Below, piece after piece: positions 1 through 8,310 of a stretch of 64,000 bases of DNA (the stretch's first letter is position 1; every line of letters starts with the position of its first letter). The translations under genes and the position numbers were made by a program. Under the pieces are notes generated by a model. The model was given only the letters and a program-made list of their open reading frames with translations, did no database searches and was not told the DNA's origin. The DNA comes from Maribrevibacterium harenarium (GTDB lineage Bacteria > Pseudomonadota > Gammaproteobacteria > Pseudomonadales > Marinomonadaceae): contig NZ_VFRR01000014.1 of the NCBI RefSeq assembly GCF_006385675.1, forward strand, positions 1 through 64,000, in the 5' to 3' direction.

Positions 1-100
1 CGTATTAAATGTACGATATTTACCTAATTTGCCACACTTATAAGTAGTAACCCACCTCCGCAGCCATTTATTGGTGTGGTCTACAGAGGATTAAGTCTTT

Positions 101-694
101 TTAGAGGGGAAAATCCCTAGAACCCCATTGTGATACTTGGTAATCATTCCCCCCACGAAATTTATTGCCATTAACTGAAGTAATAGCACGTTTTAACTGA
201 TGGTATGCTTCACCTCTGTTCAAGGCTTGCTGGACGTAATGACGCAACGTTGAATTATCAACATACTCCAAAACATAAATAGATTTAATTAAACGGTCGT
301 ACTCATGCAATGCTGACAATCTTCGGCTCTTGCCGTTACTCAACTTTCTAATGATTGTGCTTTGAGTGGTGGTTTTACGACTCAATGAACAAACAATATG
401 CTGAATATTGTCCCATTCTTCAGCAATTAGCTTATGATTAATATCTTTCTTTAATTGAATACGGCCTCCGTTCTCTTCAGTCACTTCAAATAGCTCAAAA
501 AACACCTTTTTCATTTTCGCGTATCGAGGGGCGAATGTGTAACCAAAGAAATCTAATATAGCGAAGTTAACATTATTGGTACCATGCGTATCGGTCGATA
601 AGGTATTAGGCTGTATATCTGAAGAGTTGTTATAGAGTAAGTCAAAAGCAAAGTGACCTTCATATTCGTTAGCGCCAATGACTTGCGTACTCAC
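101..694 (-). pseudogene. Tn3-family transposase fragment (DDE domain)
   Basis: The 197-residue frame resembles part of the catalytic region of Tn3-family transposases. It includes the conserved STDTHG segment carrying one catalytic aspartate, followed by the typical NFAILDFFGY and FAPRY stretches. Full Tn3 transposases have about 1000 residues, so roughly a fifth is left. An in-frame TGA lies just upstream of the apparent GTG start, and the frame stops early after WGSRDFPL without the family C-terminus. I could not identify terminal inverted repeats nearby. It is best read as a dead remnant of a transposon that entered the ICE close to the rumB gene. Confidence 0.8.
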
Positions 695-1097
695 CGGAAC
701 ATGACGTGGTCAACCAAAATTGACCAACCCAGTTAAGCTACTTTTTTCAATTTCTTCATGTCCGCCTCATATTGATTTGAAATTTCCATACTTTATCTAA
801 TTCATGTTTTTCTAAATTAGCTAAAATGCAACTCAGAAATGTCCAGAAGTGAGTTGTGTGGTGTCGAGTGGAGATTGTACGATTAAGCCCCTAAGTAATT
901 AGTCCGTCAGTCTCCCTCGGTAATCAAATTAGTACATCTTAGCGATCAAATTGGTAAAAAATTAGACATGTAGATGAATGCCCACCTTAAAAAATAGACA
1001 GCGGGTTGGGCTGGGTGATTTTTCTGGTGTTAGACGCCAGCAACCCATGCGGCAGAATGGTTGCTCACTTACTCGTCTATTTTTAGCGGGAATTCTT
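695..1097. other. Rearranged spacer between Tn3 remnant and umuC
   Basis: No convincing gene is present. Near the right end a nested inverted structure is visible: AAAAATAGAC at 990-999 pairs with GTCTATTTTT at 1075-1084, and AGCAACC at 1039-1045 pairs with GGTTGCT at 1059-1065. Similarity to UmuC starts at about 1098, so this segment replaces the 5' part of that gene. A short minus-strand frame near 740-795 (start MEISNQYEAD) could be the tail of a lost gene, but I cannot assign it. Confidence 0.4.
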
Positions 1098-2150
1098 AGC
1101 CAACTGTACGCGCTGTATGCAGATTTAAGCAGTCGAGTGATGCGCACTTTGGAGGAGATGGCACCACGAGTAGAGGTTTACTCTATTGACGAAGCGTTTT
1201 TGGATTTAACCGGTATTGAGTCTGCCATATCTCTTGTCGAGTTCGGACAACAAGTGCGAGAGCGCATAGGCCACTGGATTGGGATCACCGTCTGTGTAGG
1301 CATTGCACCGACTAAAACACTCGCCAAACTGGCTAACCATGCCGCCAAAAAATATCCAGCTACTCAGGGGGTTGTAGACCTGACCAATCCAGATCGGCAA
1401 CGTCGATTGCTCGCATTAGTCCCGGTTGATGATGTTTGGGGCGTTGGTAGACGGCTTTCTAAGCGTTTAAATGCGTTGGGTATCACCACAGCCTTAGATC
1501 TCGCCAATGCCTCTCCTAGAGCCATCAGAGACCAGTTTTCAGAGGTTTTAGAAAGAACCGTCAGAGAGCTCAATGGTGAGTCGTGCATTGAACTTGAAGA
1601 GATCCCGCCAACTAAGAAGCAAATCGTCTGTAGCCGTTCATTTGGCGTAAAAGTGACGCACTTTGAATTTTTAAGTGAAGCCGTATGCGAATACGCAACC
1701 CGCGCCACTGAGAAACTTCGCAAAGAACAGCAGCAAGCCAAAGTGCTGACCGTGTTCATACGTACCAGCCCCTTTAAGGACAACGAGCCGCAGTACAGCA
1801 ACTCTGCATCGGGTGAATTGCTAATCCCCAGTTGCGACACGCGGGATTTTATCGAGCTGGCCAATCACTTACTCAAGCGGATATGGAAGGATGGTTTTCG
1901 TTATGCCAAAGCGGGCGTCATGCTGTCTGACTTTTACGATCCTGGCATGTTTCAACCAGGACTATTCGATGACGTATCGACCCGCTCTAATAGCCAGCAG
2001 CTAATGTCTGTATTGGACACCATTAACCAAAGCGGTGCCGGAAAGGTTTTCTTTGCTGGACAAGGACTCAAGAAAGATTGGTCGATGAAGCGAGAGCATT
2101 TGTCTCCCGCTTATACAACACGCTGGGACCAGTTACCGCGAGTGAAGTAG
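1098..2150 (+). pseudogene. 5'-truncated umuC/rumB (DNA polymerase V subunit)
   Basis: From about 1098 to the stop codon the translation follows UmuC closely. It contains YALYADLSSRVM, the catalytic SIDEAF segment, the GVGIAPTKTLAKLANHAAKK region, the DDVWGVGRR helix-hairpin-helix region, the little finger domain and the C-terminal FAGQG and SPAYTTRW motifs. About 70 N-terminal residues are missing, including the first metal-binding aspartate, and the preceding open frame is unrelated. The polymerase should therefore be inactive. In SXT/R391 elements the homologue is rumB, and in SXT that gene is also broken by an insertion. No rumA/umuD is visible here. Confidence 0.85.
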
Positions 2151-2160
2151 CGCAGTTGAC

Positions 2161-2604
2161 TCAATACGCATTCACTCTGCGACGCAGCATGTTGAGCTTA
2201 TCAACCTGGCGTCGAATATCACTGAAGAATTCCTCTTTCTCCATGGCCAGCGCTAGCTCCCATTCTTTGGCCAAACCTTGGCAGTCTAAAAATGCGTATC
2301 TCAGCTTCGTCTTTGAGATACGCAGCCCCTTGCTAAAGACCACGCGTTTGCCTCGTTGACCGTGAAAACTGTTGATATACCACTCTATGCCAAAGCCATA
2401 CTTAAAGTCTCTGATACGGACACCAAGCAGACCCCAGTCTTTAAAGGGCTCATTCTCTCGAACCTTGTAATGGGTAACCCAAAAGTCATCAACTTCAGCT
2501 CGTGCCAGCGCTTTTAGCCTGTCCGTTTCTTGCTGAAGTAAATCTGATACATCTGCTTTCCATTGTTCATTGACGATTTCTACCAAACCAATTTCCCCAT
2601 CCAA
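2161..2604 (-). CDS. mobI: MobI-like conjugative mobilisation protein
   Basis: A 147-residue soluble protein with an N-terminal helical part, a central segment around VRIRDFKYGFGIEWYINSF and a C-terminal helix rich in charged residues (EKEEFFSDIRRQVDKL). This pattern resembles the MobI(A/C) family, which acts at oriT with the relaxase to start transfer of SXT/R391 ICEs and IncA/C plasmids. Length and position fit: it converges with the rumB remnant (10 bp gap) and points away from the repeat-rich spacer where the family oriT is expected. The identification is by recalled sequence pattern, so a profile search would settle it. Confidence 0.65.
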   Translation of the reverse strand: MDGEIGLVEIVNEQWKADVSDLLQQETDRLKALARAEVDDFWVTHYKVRENEPFKDWGLLGVRIRDFKYGFGIEWYINSFHGQRGKRVVFSKGLRISKTKLRYAFLDCQGLAKEWELALAMEKEEFFSDIRRQVDKLNMLRRRVNAY

Positions 2605-3068
2605 TTAACCCCTAAAGCCAAAACCACTATCCGTTTGGCTTTTGGATCGAAACGCCAAACGTAAAACTGCCGTCACAATCACTGTTTGGCGTCTCGATAT
2701 AAATCGACTCGCTCAATCCCATACCCGACAAGGGATACAGGCTGATTTCACTTAAAAACACCTAAAAAGACGTATCGCCATGAAGATACAAACCGTTTGG
2801 CAAGTTCAGGCCAGAATGCAAACGACGTTTGGCGTCTCAATTTTTTTGGCTAGGTCACCAGCCGCCAAACAGAGCCTATTCTCATACTTTTGCAAAAATG
2901 CAATAGGCAGATAGATGAAAGGATTTGTCACCTTTCTGCCCACCGCCAGTGCACCGAATCCTGATAATGACATTTGAGTAAACCGCCAGAGCACTTGGAA
3001 ATGCCCAAGCGTGAACAGCGCGGTTGATTGAAAACCGTTAGAGCACTTTGAGTGCACAGGAGATAAGT
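2605..3068. repeat. Repeat-rich spacer, oriT/centromere-like
   Basis: This 464-bp gene-free stretch separates divergent mobI and srpM. The octamer CGTTTGGC or its complement occurs at 2632-2639, 2654-2661 (inverted) and 2794-2801, with a 7-bp version at 2864-2870 (inverted). A 16-bp motif is nearly repeated: TGTTTGGCGTCTCGAT at 2683-2698 and CGTTTGGCGTCTCAAT at 2826-2841. A short palindrome, GCACT-TTG-AGTGC, lies at 3043-3055 just before srpM. In SXT/R391 elements the oriT lies next to mobI, and ParM-type systems need an iteron centromere and an autoregulated promoter. This spacer could serve any of these roles, and the sequence alone does not decide. Confidence 0.6.
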
Positions 3069-4043
3069 ATGTTTGTACTAGGCGTAGATATCGGTTACTC
3101 AAACCTGAAGCTGGCAATTGGCCAATCAGGTAGTGAACCGAAAACCATTATTCTACCTGCGGGTGCCGGTCCAGCGGATCGTATGCCGGAGCGTATCGGT
3201 GGAGGCGATGATGAAACTTGTTTGTATGTCTCTGTCGATAATGAGCGCTGGGCCGCTGGTGTTCCTGCTGGACGCCTTCAAGGCTGGGAACGAGAGCTTC
3301 ACCCGGAATATCCCACCACAAAAACCTATAAGGCACTTTTTCATGCCGCCTTGTTAATGGCTGAAACAGAATCCATCGATTTGGTTGTCACTGGATTACC
3401 GGTTTCCCAGTTTCATGAACCACAACGTAAGTCTGACCTTGTGCAGCGTTTAAAAGGTGTCCATCAAGTGACGCCTAAGCGCAGCATCACCGTTCATGAC
3501 GTCAAAGTACTACCACAGCCTGCCGGTGCCTATATGGATCTGGTTCAAACGGGTGGTGATCTGGGCTTGATTGAAGAAGGTCGTGTCGTCGTCATTGATC
3601 CCGGCTTCTTTTCTGTTGATTGGGTTGCCCTTGAGGCCGGAGAAATTCGCTACAGCTCATCAGGAACCAGTCTTCAGGCAATGTCCGTGCTACTGGAAAC
3701 CATCGATAAGCTGATTTCGGAAGATCATGGTGCCAAAGTCGGAATGGATCGACTTGAAAAAGCCATGAGAACCGGCGACTTACAGGTCCTGCTATTTGGA
3801 GAAAAAGTCGATATTTCACCTTATCTGAATGCTGCCATGAAAAAGGTAGCGCCTGTTGCTCTTACAGCCATGCGTCAATCCATGCGTGACGAAAGCATTA
3901 ATGCGGACTTGGTATTGATCGCCGGAGGTGGAGCCTTGGCTTATAAGGAAGCGGCCAAGGAGATTTTTTCACGAAGCAAGATCATCGTGCCTGAGCAGTC
4001 TGTTTTGGCGAACGTCCGAGGCTTCTGGTTTTATGGGGCATGA
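3069..4043 (+). CDS. srpM: ParM/StbA-like actin-family partition ATPase
   Basis: A 324-residue actin-fold protein. The N-terminal GVDIGYSNLKLA is the phosphate-1 loop, VVIDPGFFSVDWVA is the phosphate-2 loop, and LIAGGGALAYKEA near the C-terminus is the adenosine motif. Such proteins form filaments that push plasmid copies apart; in SXT/R391 ICEs srpM does this for the excised circular form. ATG at 3069 is preferred over an upstream TTG because AGGAG lies 6-7 bases before it. The stop overlaps the next start in an ATGA, so translation is coupled to the srpR-like gene. The short palindrome just upstream is a plausible operator. Confidence 0.8.
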   Translation: MFVLGVDIGYSNLKLAIGQSGSEPKTIILPAGAGPADRMPERIGGGDDETCLYVSVDNERWAAGVPAGRLQGWERELHPEYPTTKTYKALFHAALLMAETESIDLVVTGLPVSQFHEPQRKSDLVQRLKGVHQVTPKRSITVHDVKVLPQPAGAYMDLVQTGGDLGLIEEGRVVVIDPGFFSVDWVALEAGEIRYSSSGTSLQAMSVLLETIDKLISEDHGAKVGMDRLEKAMRTGDLQVLLFGEKVDISPYLNAAMKKVAPVALTAMRQSMRDESINADLVLIAGGGALAYKEAAKEIFSRSKIIVPEQSVLANVRGFWFYGA

Positions 4044-4315
4044 TCATGAGAGTTGTCGTCAACATTCCCCCAGGGAGCCACCCAGAACTACTCAAAGAAT
4101 TGGAAAAGACGCCACCACGGGAACGCGCTGAGCGTCTGCGGATGCTGGCAACCTTTGGGTTAATTCAAATGAGCCAACCCAATCTATCCACGACATCTGT
4201 ACCGGTGGATGGCCTTGCACCAGATGGTGAAGTTACTTCTATGAGTACAGCGCCAGAACCCAAAGCAGAAACACGTAAACAATCATTAAAATCAAAACTA
4301 GGGCTGGGCTTATAA
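4040..4315 (+). CDS. SrpR-like small partition partner
   Basis: A 91-residue protein with a folded N-terminal part (MRVVVNIPPGSHPELLKELEK, then a helical REERL-type stretch to about residue 50) and a low-complexity, basic C-terminal tail. It overlaps srpM by 4 bp and ends one base before the integrase start, so the three genes form one tight operon. By position it corresponds to srpR, the adaptor that would link the ParM-like filament to its centromere. I see no strong family motif, so the call rests mainly on context. A second in-frame ATG at 4046 is also possible. Confidence 0.55.
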   Translation: MIMRVVVNIPPGSHPELLKELEKTPPRERAERLRMLATFGLIQMSQPNLSTTSVPVDGLAPDGEVTSMSTAPEPKAETRKQSLKSKLGLGL

Positions 4316-4316
4316 C

Positions 4317-5558
4317 ATGGCGTTATCAGTTAGCTGGCTCGATGCCAGGTTAAATAAAGAAGCAAAAGAAACCGTAGTAAAAGCCGACCGAGATGGGCTA
4401 AGTGCTCGGGTATCGCCCAAGGGCAAAATTGTTTTTCAGTTTCGTTATCGTTTCGATGGCAAGCAACAGCGGGTAGACATAGGTACTTACCCACTTATGA
4501 AGCTTGCTGAAGCCAGGAATGAGCTGGATAGGTTAAGGGCAGTACTTGATCAGGGCAGAAATCCCAAGCTCTACCTTCAGCAGGAACGGGCCAGGTATTC
4601 TGCCAACCAAAGCTTCGAATCGATTTTTCGAGACTGGATAGACTCTGCCGGTAAGCAAGGGCTAAAGGAGAAAACGTGGCACTTCCAAAAACGCAGCAGT
4701 GAAATATATTTGCTGCCCCGACTTGGCAAGTACCCATTAACTGACATCAATGAATTGTCCTTGCGAAACTGTCTTCGTGAGGTTTCGGAGTCGTCCCCTT
4801 CAAACACAGAACGCCTAGTGTCTGTACTGCATAAGTTTTATGACTGGCTGATTGATGAACAAATTTTGGAAATTAACGCTGCCGCTGGGATCACAGCAAA
4901 AAAGGTTGGCGGTAAGAAAGGCAAACGAACTCGGGTGCTAAATGACAACGAGATCAGGATACTTTGGCGCTATTTGCATGAGTCAAAAATCACTGAGAAG
5001 AATCGCATCTACATAAAATTGCTTCTGTTATTGGGAGGCCGTAAGGGAGAACTCATTCAAGCTGAAAAGCATCACTTTGACTTGCAATCTGCAATATGGA
5101 CAGTGCCCATAGAGATCCGCAAACAAGGTGAGAAAATTGGAGCGCCGATCATGCGGCCATTGATTAAGCCAGCTATTGAGCTGATTGAACTGGCGATGCA
5201 GATGAGCAAATCAACCTACTTGTTTCCCGCGAACGGACAAGAAGAGCTTGCCACAAATGGCTTTGATACCACTATTCCTAATAATGTGAAAATCTGGGCT
5301 CGCAGATCGCTTGGTGTTGAGATGGAACATTGGTCTATGCATGATCTTCGCAGAACGATGCGAACGCGAATGTCAGCCATCACCACGCAAGAAGTTGCCG
5401 AGTTGATGATTGGCCACAGCAAAAAAGGGTTGGATGCTATCTACAACCAATATCAGTACCTGGATGAAATGGGTCATGCTTACGACGTTTGGTATCAACA
5501 GCTAGAAACCATCATCGAGCCGACAGGCTTTTCATTCAACTGGCGTTTCGGACAATAA
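4317..5558 (+). CDS. int: SXT-type tyrosine integrase
   Basis: A 413-residue P4-type recombinase, the length I recall for SXT Int. An N-terminal arm-binding domain (residues 1-90, with FQFRYRFDGKQQRVDIGTYP) is followed by a core-binding domain and the catalytic domain. Catalytic residues visible are the first Arg in LLGGRKGEL, HDLRR (His-x-x-Arg), the His in IGHSKKG and the Tyr nucleophile in IYNQYQYL. The gene is intact. It starts 1 bp after the srpR-like gene and converges with xis. The prfC junction at 8301 suggests it recombines at prfC, as SXT Int does. Confidence 0.9.
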   Translation: MALSVSWLDARLNKEAKETVVKADRDGLSARVSPKGKIVFQFRYRFDGKQQRVDIGTYPLMKLAEARNELDRLRAVLDQGRNPKLYLQQERARYSANQSFESIFRDWIDSAGKQGLKEKTWHFQKRSSEIYLLPRLGKYPLTDINELSLRNCLREVSESSPSNTERLVSVLHKFYDWLIDEQILEINAAAGITAKKVGGKKGKRTRVLNDNEIRILWRYLHESKITEKNRIYIKLLLLLGGRKGELIQAEKHHFDLQSAIWTVPIEIRKQGEKIGAPIMRPLIKPAIELIELAMQMSKSTYLFPANGQEELATNGFDTTIPNNVKIWARRSLGVEMEHWSMHDLRRTMRTRMSAITTQEVAELMIGHSKKGLDAIYNQYQYLDEMGHAYDVWYQQLETIIEPTGFSFNWRFGQ

Positions 5559-5563
5559 AATAA

Positions 5564-5589
5564 AAGAAAGAGGCTCAATCCTCTTTCTT
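5564..5589 (-). terminator. Hairpin between convergent int and xis
   Basis: AAGAAAGAGG at 5564-5573 pairs perfectly with CCTCTTTCTT at 5580-5589 around a 6-base loop. On the minus strand it is followed by a T-rich run, so it can terminate xis; it may also slow transcription from int. The right arm lies within the last codons of xis. Confidence 0.6.
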
Positions 5590-5769
5590 CTCATACTCTT
5601 CTAGGTCTTCAATGTGCCACAGCTTGTTTCGTGTATTTCGGTTGATACGAGGTTGCGGCAAGCTGCCATCTTTTATTCTTCGCCAGAGCGTCGTATAGCT
5701 AATGTGGTAACGAGCCATCACTTCGTAAGATGTTAGAAAAGGGGTTACCTGGTGCGCTACTGCTGTCAT
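5575..5769 (-). CDS. xis: AlpA-like excisionase (Xis)
   Basis: A 64-residue protein with a MerR/AlpA-type winged helix. VTPFLTSYEVMARYHISYTTLWRRIKD provides the helix-turn-helix, and LPQPRINRNTRNKLWHIEDLEEY gives the wing and closing helix. Recombination directionality factors of this type bind the attachment site and drive excision. The ATG at 5769 is chosen because AGGAG lies 7 bases upstream; a longer frame from TTG at 5790 would overrun that site. It converges with int, as I recall for SXT-family elements. Confidence 0.75.
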   Translation of the reverse strand: MTAVAHQVTPFLTSYEVMARYHISYTTLWRRIKDGSLPQPRINRNTRNKLWHIEDLEEYEKKED

Positions 5770-5985
5770 CTGCATTCTCCTGAAAATCAATGTAAAGCTA
5801 TCATCGCCTGATTCATCACTTGTTGATGGTCAGCAAGATGCATGATTTGTTCAGAAGATCAGCCTTATCATGACACCGGTATCATTGTGCAGTTTACCAA
5901 ATTTCCAGTTTACGGCGAAAAGCGCCGTAAAATCGCATTAAGTTAAACCATCTTTATCGATATGCACGCTCTAGCTACTAGGAAT

Positions 5986-7200
5986 TCAGCGTAGCGGTAT
6001 ACTTCGTAAGTGCATTTCGATGGCTTCAATCACTGACTTAGTGAGGGGTAAATGCGCTTTTTCTTTCGCCCATACCTCATGGAAGCCTGCTACAGTTTGC
6101 TTTGCAGTATCTAACACCAATTTTTCTGGCAACATGGCTTTAGCCGCTAAGTGTGATAGCTCATCCAGCGTGAAATCGCTGAATTTCTTGCTACGGCTCA
6201 CCTTAAGCGATGCACTATCATCTGGGATATAGGGAATGGTTGAAACGAAGTCATAAGCAGGTGCAATAGACGCTGTGCGCTTATCTTTGTAGATCACAGA
6301 CCAATTCTTCAAATGCATATCAGCATTGCCAATTAGAGTATTGAACACCAATCGGCGAGTAAATTCTGCAATGTCTTCGTCTTCGCCTTCAATACCGATA
6401 ACCTGAGCAATATTCCGCATACTGGCTTTTTTGTATTTATCTTGAGGATAAACGCCAAACACTTGCGCAAAGTCCTCAATGTGCACAGCTTGACCATCTG
6501 CACGGTCAAAACGCTTAATCACAAACGCACTGTCACCAAATTTGCCAATGCCATTTGGGATATTAGCAATTCGATTAATAGGGAGTAGCTGCGTTTCTGG
6601 CACGTCCATTCCCAACATTCGAGCCAGTTCCATCATCGAATATTCATTTTCTGGCACAGCTTCAAATCGAGACGACGGCAATTTTACAATCCAAGAACCA
6701 CCTTGACCGGTTGCTGGGATCGTCAAACCGCCATTTGCCTGCTGCACAGCTGAAAACTTCAATTGAACTCCCGCTAATGAAAAACGCATTGGCCCATCTG
6801 TTTTCGTTTCATCTTCTATGTCTTGATGCACATTAGGTGGTAAGGCTTCACCATCCGCAGGCTCAACCGTGATCGCGCCTGCCAAATCCTGTCCCAGCAC
6901 CCACAATAGAAAAAACTCCCGCGCTGGATTAACACCGGCACGCTCTGCCAGGTAATTTCGCATGGTTTCTTCTGGCAAAAGGTTAGAGAAAAACGGGGTT
7001 AACTTGGTTTGGGTCGGTTTGAAGCTAGTCAGCAAGCCACCTAGCGAATCTTTAAAGCCAAGCCCTAACACAGGCCGTGATTCGTCATTAATGTACGAAT
7101 CCATAAAGGCAAAAAGTGTTCTGTCATTGCCCACGTTGGTGATCGTTGCAATGGGTTCACCGTAAAGCAAAACGTTGAGCGTAGAGACATGGTTAGTCAT
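5986..7200 (-). CDS. hipA: HipA-type serine/threonine kinase toxin
   Basis: A 404-residue HipA-family protein. It has the N-terminal Couple_hipA region (residues 1-110), a glycine-rich loop FSLAGVQLKF at 140-149, an ATP-binding Lys in IVKLP near 173, the catalytic loop GNADMHLKN at 291-299 and a DFG-like YDF at 316-318. HipA of E. coli phosphorylates glutamyl-tRNA synthetase and induces growth arrest, and related HipA proteins hit other synthetases. It overlaps the upstream antitoxin gene by 8 bp. Both genes lie between xis and the prfC junction, so they travel with the ICE and probably stabilise it. Confidence 0.88.
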   Translation of the reverse strand: MTNHVSTLNVLLYGEPIATITNVGNDRTLFAFMDSYINDESRPVLGLGFKDSLGGLLTSFKPTQTKLTPFFSNLLPEETMRNYLAERAGVNPAREFFLLWVLGQDLAGAITVEPADGEALPPNVHQDIEDETKTDGPMRFSLAGVQLKFSAVQQANGGLTIPATGQGGSWIVKLPSSRFEAVPENEYSMMELARMLGMDVPETQLLPINRIANIPNGIGKFGDSAFVIKRFDRADGQAVHIEDFAQVFGVYPQDKYKKASMRNIAQVIGIEGEDEDIAEFTRRLVFNTLIGNADMHLKNWSVIYKDKRTASIAPAYDFVSTIPYIPDDSASLKVSRSKKFSDFTLDELSHLAAKAMLPEKLVLDTAKQTVAGFHEVWAKEKAHLPLTKSVIEAIEMHLRSIPLR

Positions 7201-7513
7201 CGTCGTCTTCCTCTAACTGATATGCGGGCGACATTGGCTCACCCTCGTCGCTGATGCCGTTAATACCTTGTCCACTTCGAATGATCGACTTGATGGCAGG
7301 TACAGATTTTTTAGGCGCAACCAATAGCTCTAGGTCTAGTACACGGGCAAGAGCAATCAAACTGGATACTCTTAAATCAACACCGCCAGACTCGATTCTG
7401 GATATATGGCTTTGCGGCACACCCGAACGCGCGCTCAGCTCTCTTTGACTAAAACCTTTACGTACCCGAGCTTCTCGAAGGCTTTCTAGTATCTGCTCTG
7501 TTACATAGCTCAT
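7193..7513 (-). CDS. hipB: HipB-like XRE-family antitoxin
   Basis: A 106-residue protein with an XRE helix-turn-helix at about residues 9-65 (LREARVRKGFSQRELSARSGVPQ, then SHISRIESG). A C-terminal acidic tail ends in EEDDDD. The family neutralises HipA and represses its own promoter. It is the first gene of the pair and overlaps hipA by 8 bp. The region just upstream is AT-rich and would hold the promoter and operators, but I could not pick out a clear HipB-type operator palindrome. Confidence 0.85.
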   Translation of the reverse strand: MSYVTEQILESLREARVRKGFSQRELSARSGVPQSHISRIESGGVDLRVSSLIALARVLDLELLVAPKKSVPAIKSIIRSGQGINGISDEGEPMSPAYQLEEDDDD

Positions 7514-8300
7514 TTCGATACACCTTAATACATCACTTAAGAATAATTATATACAAAAACATATCACGGTAACTCAAATAACACAAATTCGATTAGCCAT
7601 TACATATCAAAAGCCATGAACTGATACATAATTACATATAAGTAGAAGGAGATTTTTGTCATCGACAAAAGAGCGATACTCTCGCTGATAATCGCGAACT
7701 GACACATCAAACTCCCTAAGTACTTTTGTCGCTCAGACCTTATACAGCAGGGGCTACAGAAGAACTCGCGTCAAATCTCCAGAAGATAAGTGCAACAAAG
7801 AGGAAGTTTGTACACAGTTACAGGAAATTTTGTACACACAGGCCGATAATAAAGTGCAAAACGAGGGTATGAACTGTAGTTAAATTTGAGGGTAAGTCCG
7901 ATATCTCAGTTAGAAATAGTCGTATTGGTTCGCTTCAAGCATCTTCAAAAACAAACGCCAAAGCAAGAATCACACCAACAATAAACCCCTTAATTAAATT
8001 TTGTATTTTGGTGCAGAAGAAAACATTTATCAAAAAATGGGGACTCTTTTTAGAGGTAGTACTTTTCACGTAAAACCCAGTAACCACAAGGCCTACAGCC
8101 AAGTTTGTGTCATGGAATTATCGCCAAAGGCCTTTAAAACGGAATTTGTACTCAAGTTTGTACACACTTTCCGAGGTTACGCTTGAACATCATTGAAAAG
8201 CAAAGAAACGAGAAAAAGACAAAAAGCCTTTAAATTCAGTACGTAGAGATGTGATTGTGGTGTGCAATGAAAGGTGGTTTTAAGCGTTGAAAGGCTGGGC
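7514..8300. repeat. att arm region with TTTGTACACA repeats
   Basis: No gene is convincing between hipB and the prfC junction. The decamer TTTGTACACA occurs at 7807-7816, 7829-7838 and 8157-8166, with a one-mismatch copy (TTTGTACTCA) at 8145-8154. Spacing is 22 bp in the first pair and 12 bp in the second, close to whole helical turns. All copies point the same way. This is what arm-type binding sites of a tyrosine integrase look like, and they lie within 500 bp of the presumed crossover. A separate inverted repeat, TTTTGTC-n3-GACAAAA, lies at 7654-7670. The binding role is inferred. Confidence 0.5.
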
Positions 8301-8310
8301 GGCATCAGGG
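8283..8310. other. Presumed ICE-prfC junction (att site)
   Basis: On the minus strand the RF3 reading frame is normal up to the codons for HPDA (ending at 8301). It then leaves the family sequence, where GKTT should follow, and hits a stop at 8280-8282. SXT-family elements insert at the 5' end of prfC, so the crossover should lie in or next to this segment. The exact core cannot be fixed without the other junction. Confidence 0.7.

Larger units (their letters stand above)
1..8301. mobile_element. Integrase-proximal end of an SXT/R391-like ICE in prfC
   Basis: The block holds, from the right junction inward, a HipBA pair, an AlpA-like excisionase, a 413-residue tyrosine recombinase, a ParM-like gene pair directly upstream of the integrase, a MobI-like gene and a rumB/umuC homologue. 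This gene set and order match what I recall of the SXT/R391 family. The right limit is set by the point where the prfC reading frame stops matching release factor 3 (8301). The left limit lies outside the window. Degraded rumB and Tn3 remnants suggest the element has been rearranged, and no conjugation genes beyond mobI are visible. Assignment is by protein family and layout, not by a database match. Confidence 0.8.

Noticed and set aside
740-795. Short minus-strand tail reading MEISNQYEADMKKLKKVA
   Set aside because: It could be the end of a lost transposase, but 18 residues are too few to assign.
987-1084. Integron attC-like site (nested inverted repeats with a GTTAGAC)
   Set aside because: The conserved outer RYYYAAC partner is missing and the arms do not follow the attC plan.
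7900-8035. Minus-strand hydrophobic peptide ending LIKGFIVGVILALAFVFEDA
   Set aside because: Only about 30 residues, no ATG and no ribosome binding site; could be chance in AT-rich DNA.
8001-8186. Plus-strand 61-codon frame in the att arm region
   Set aside because: No ribosome binding site or recognisable family, and it spans the integrase-site-like repeats.
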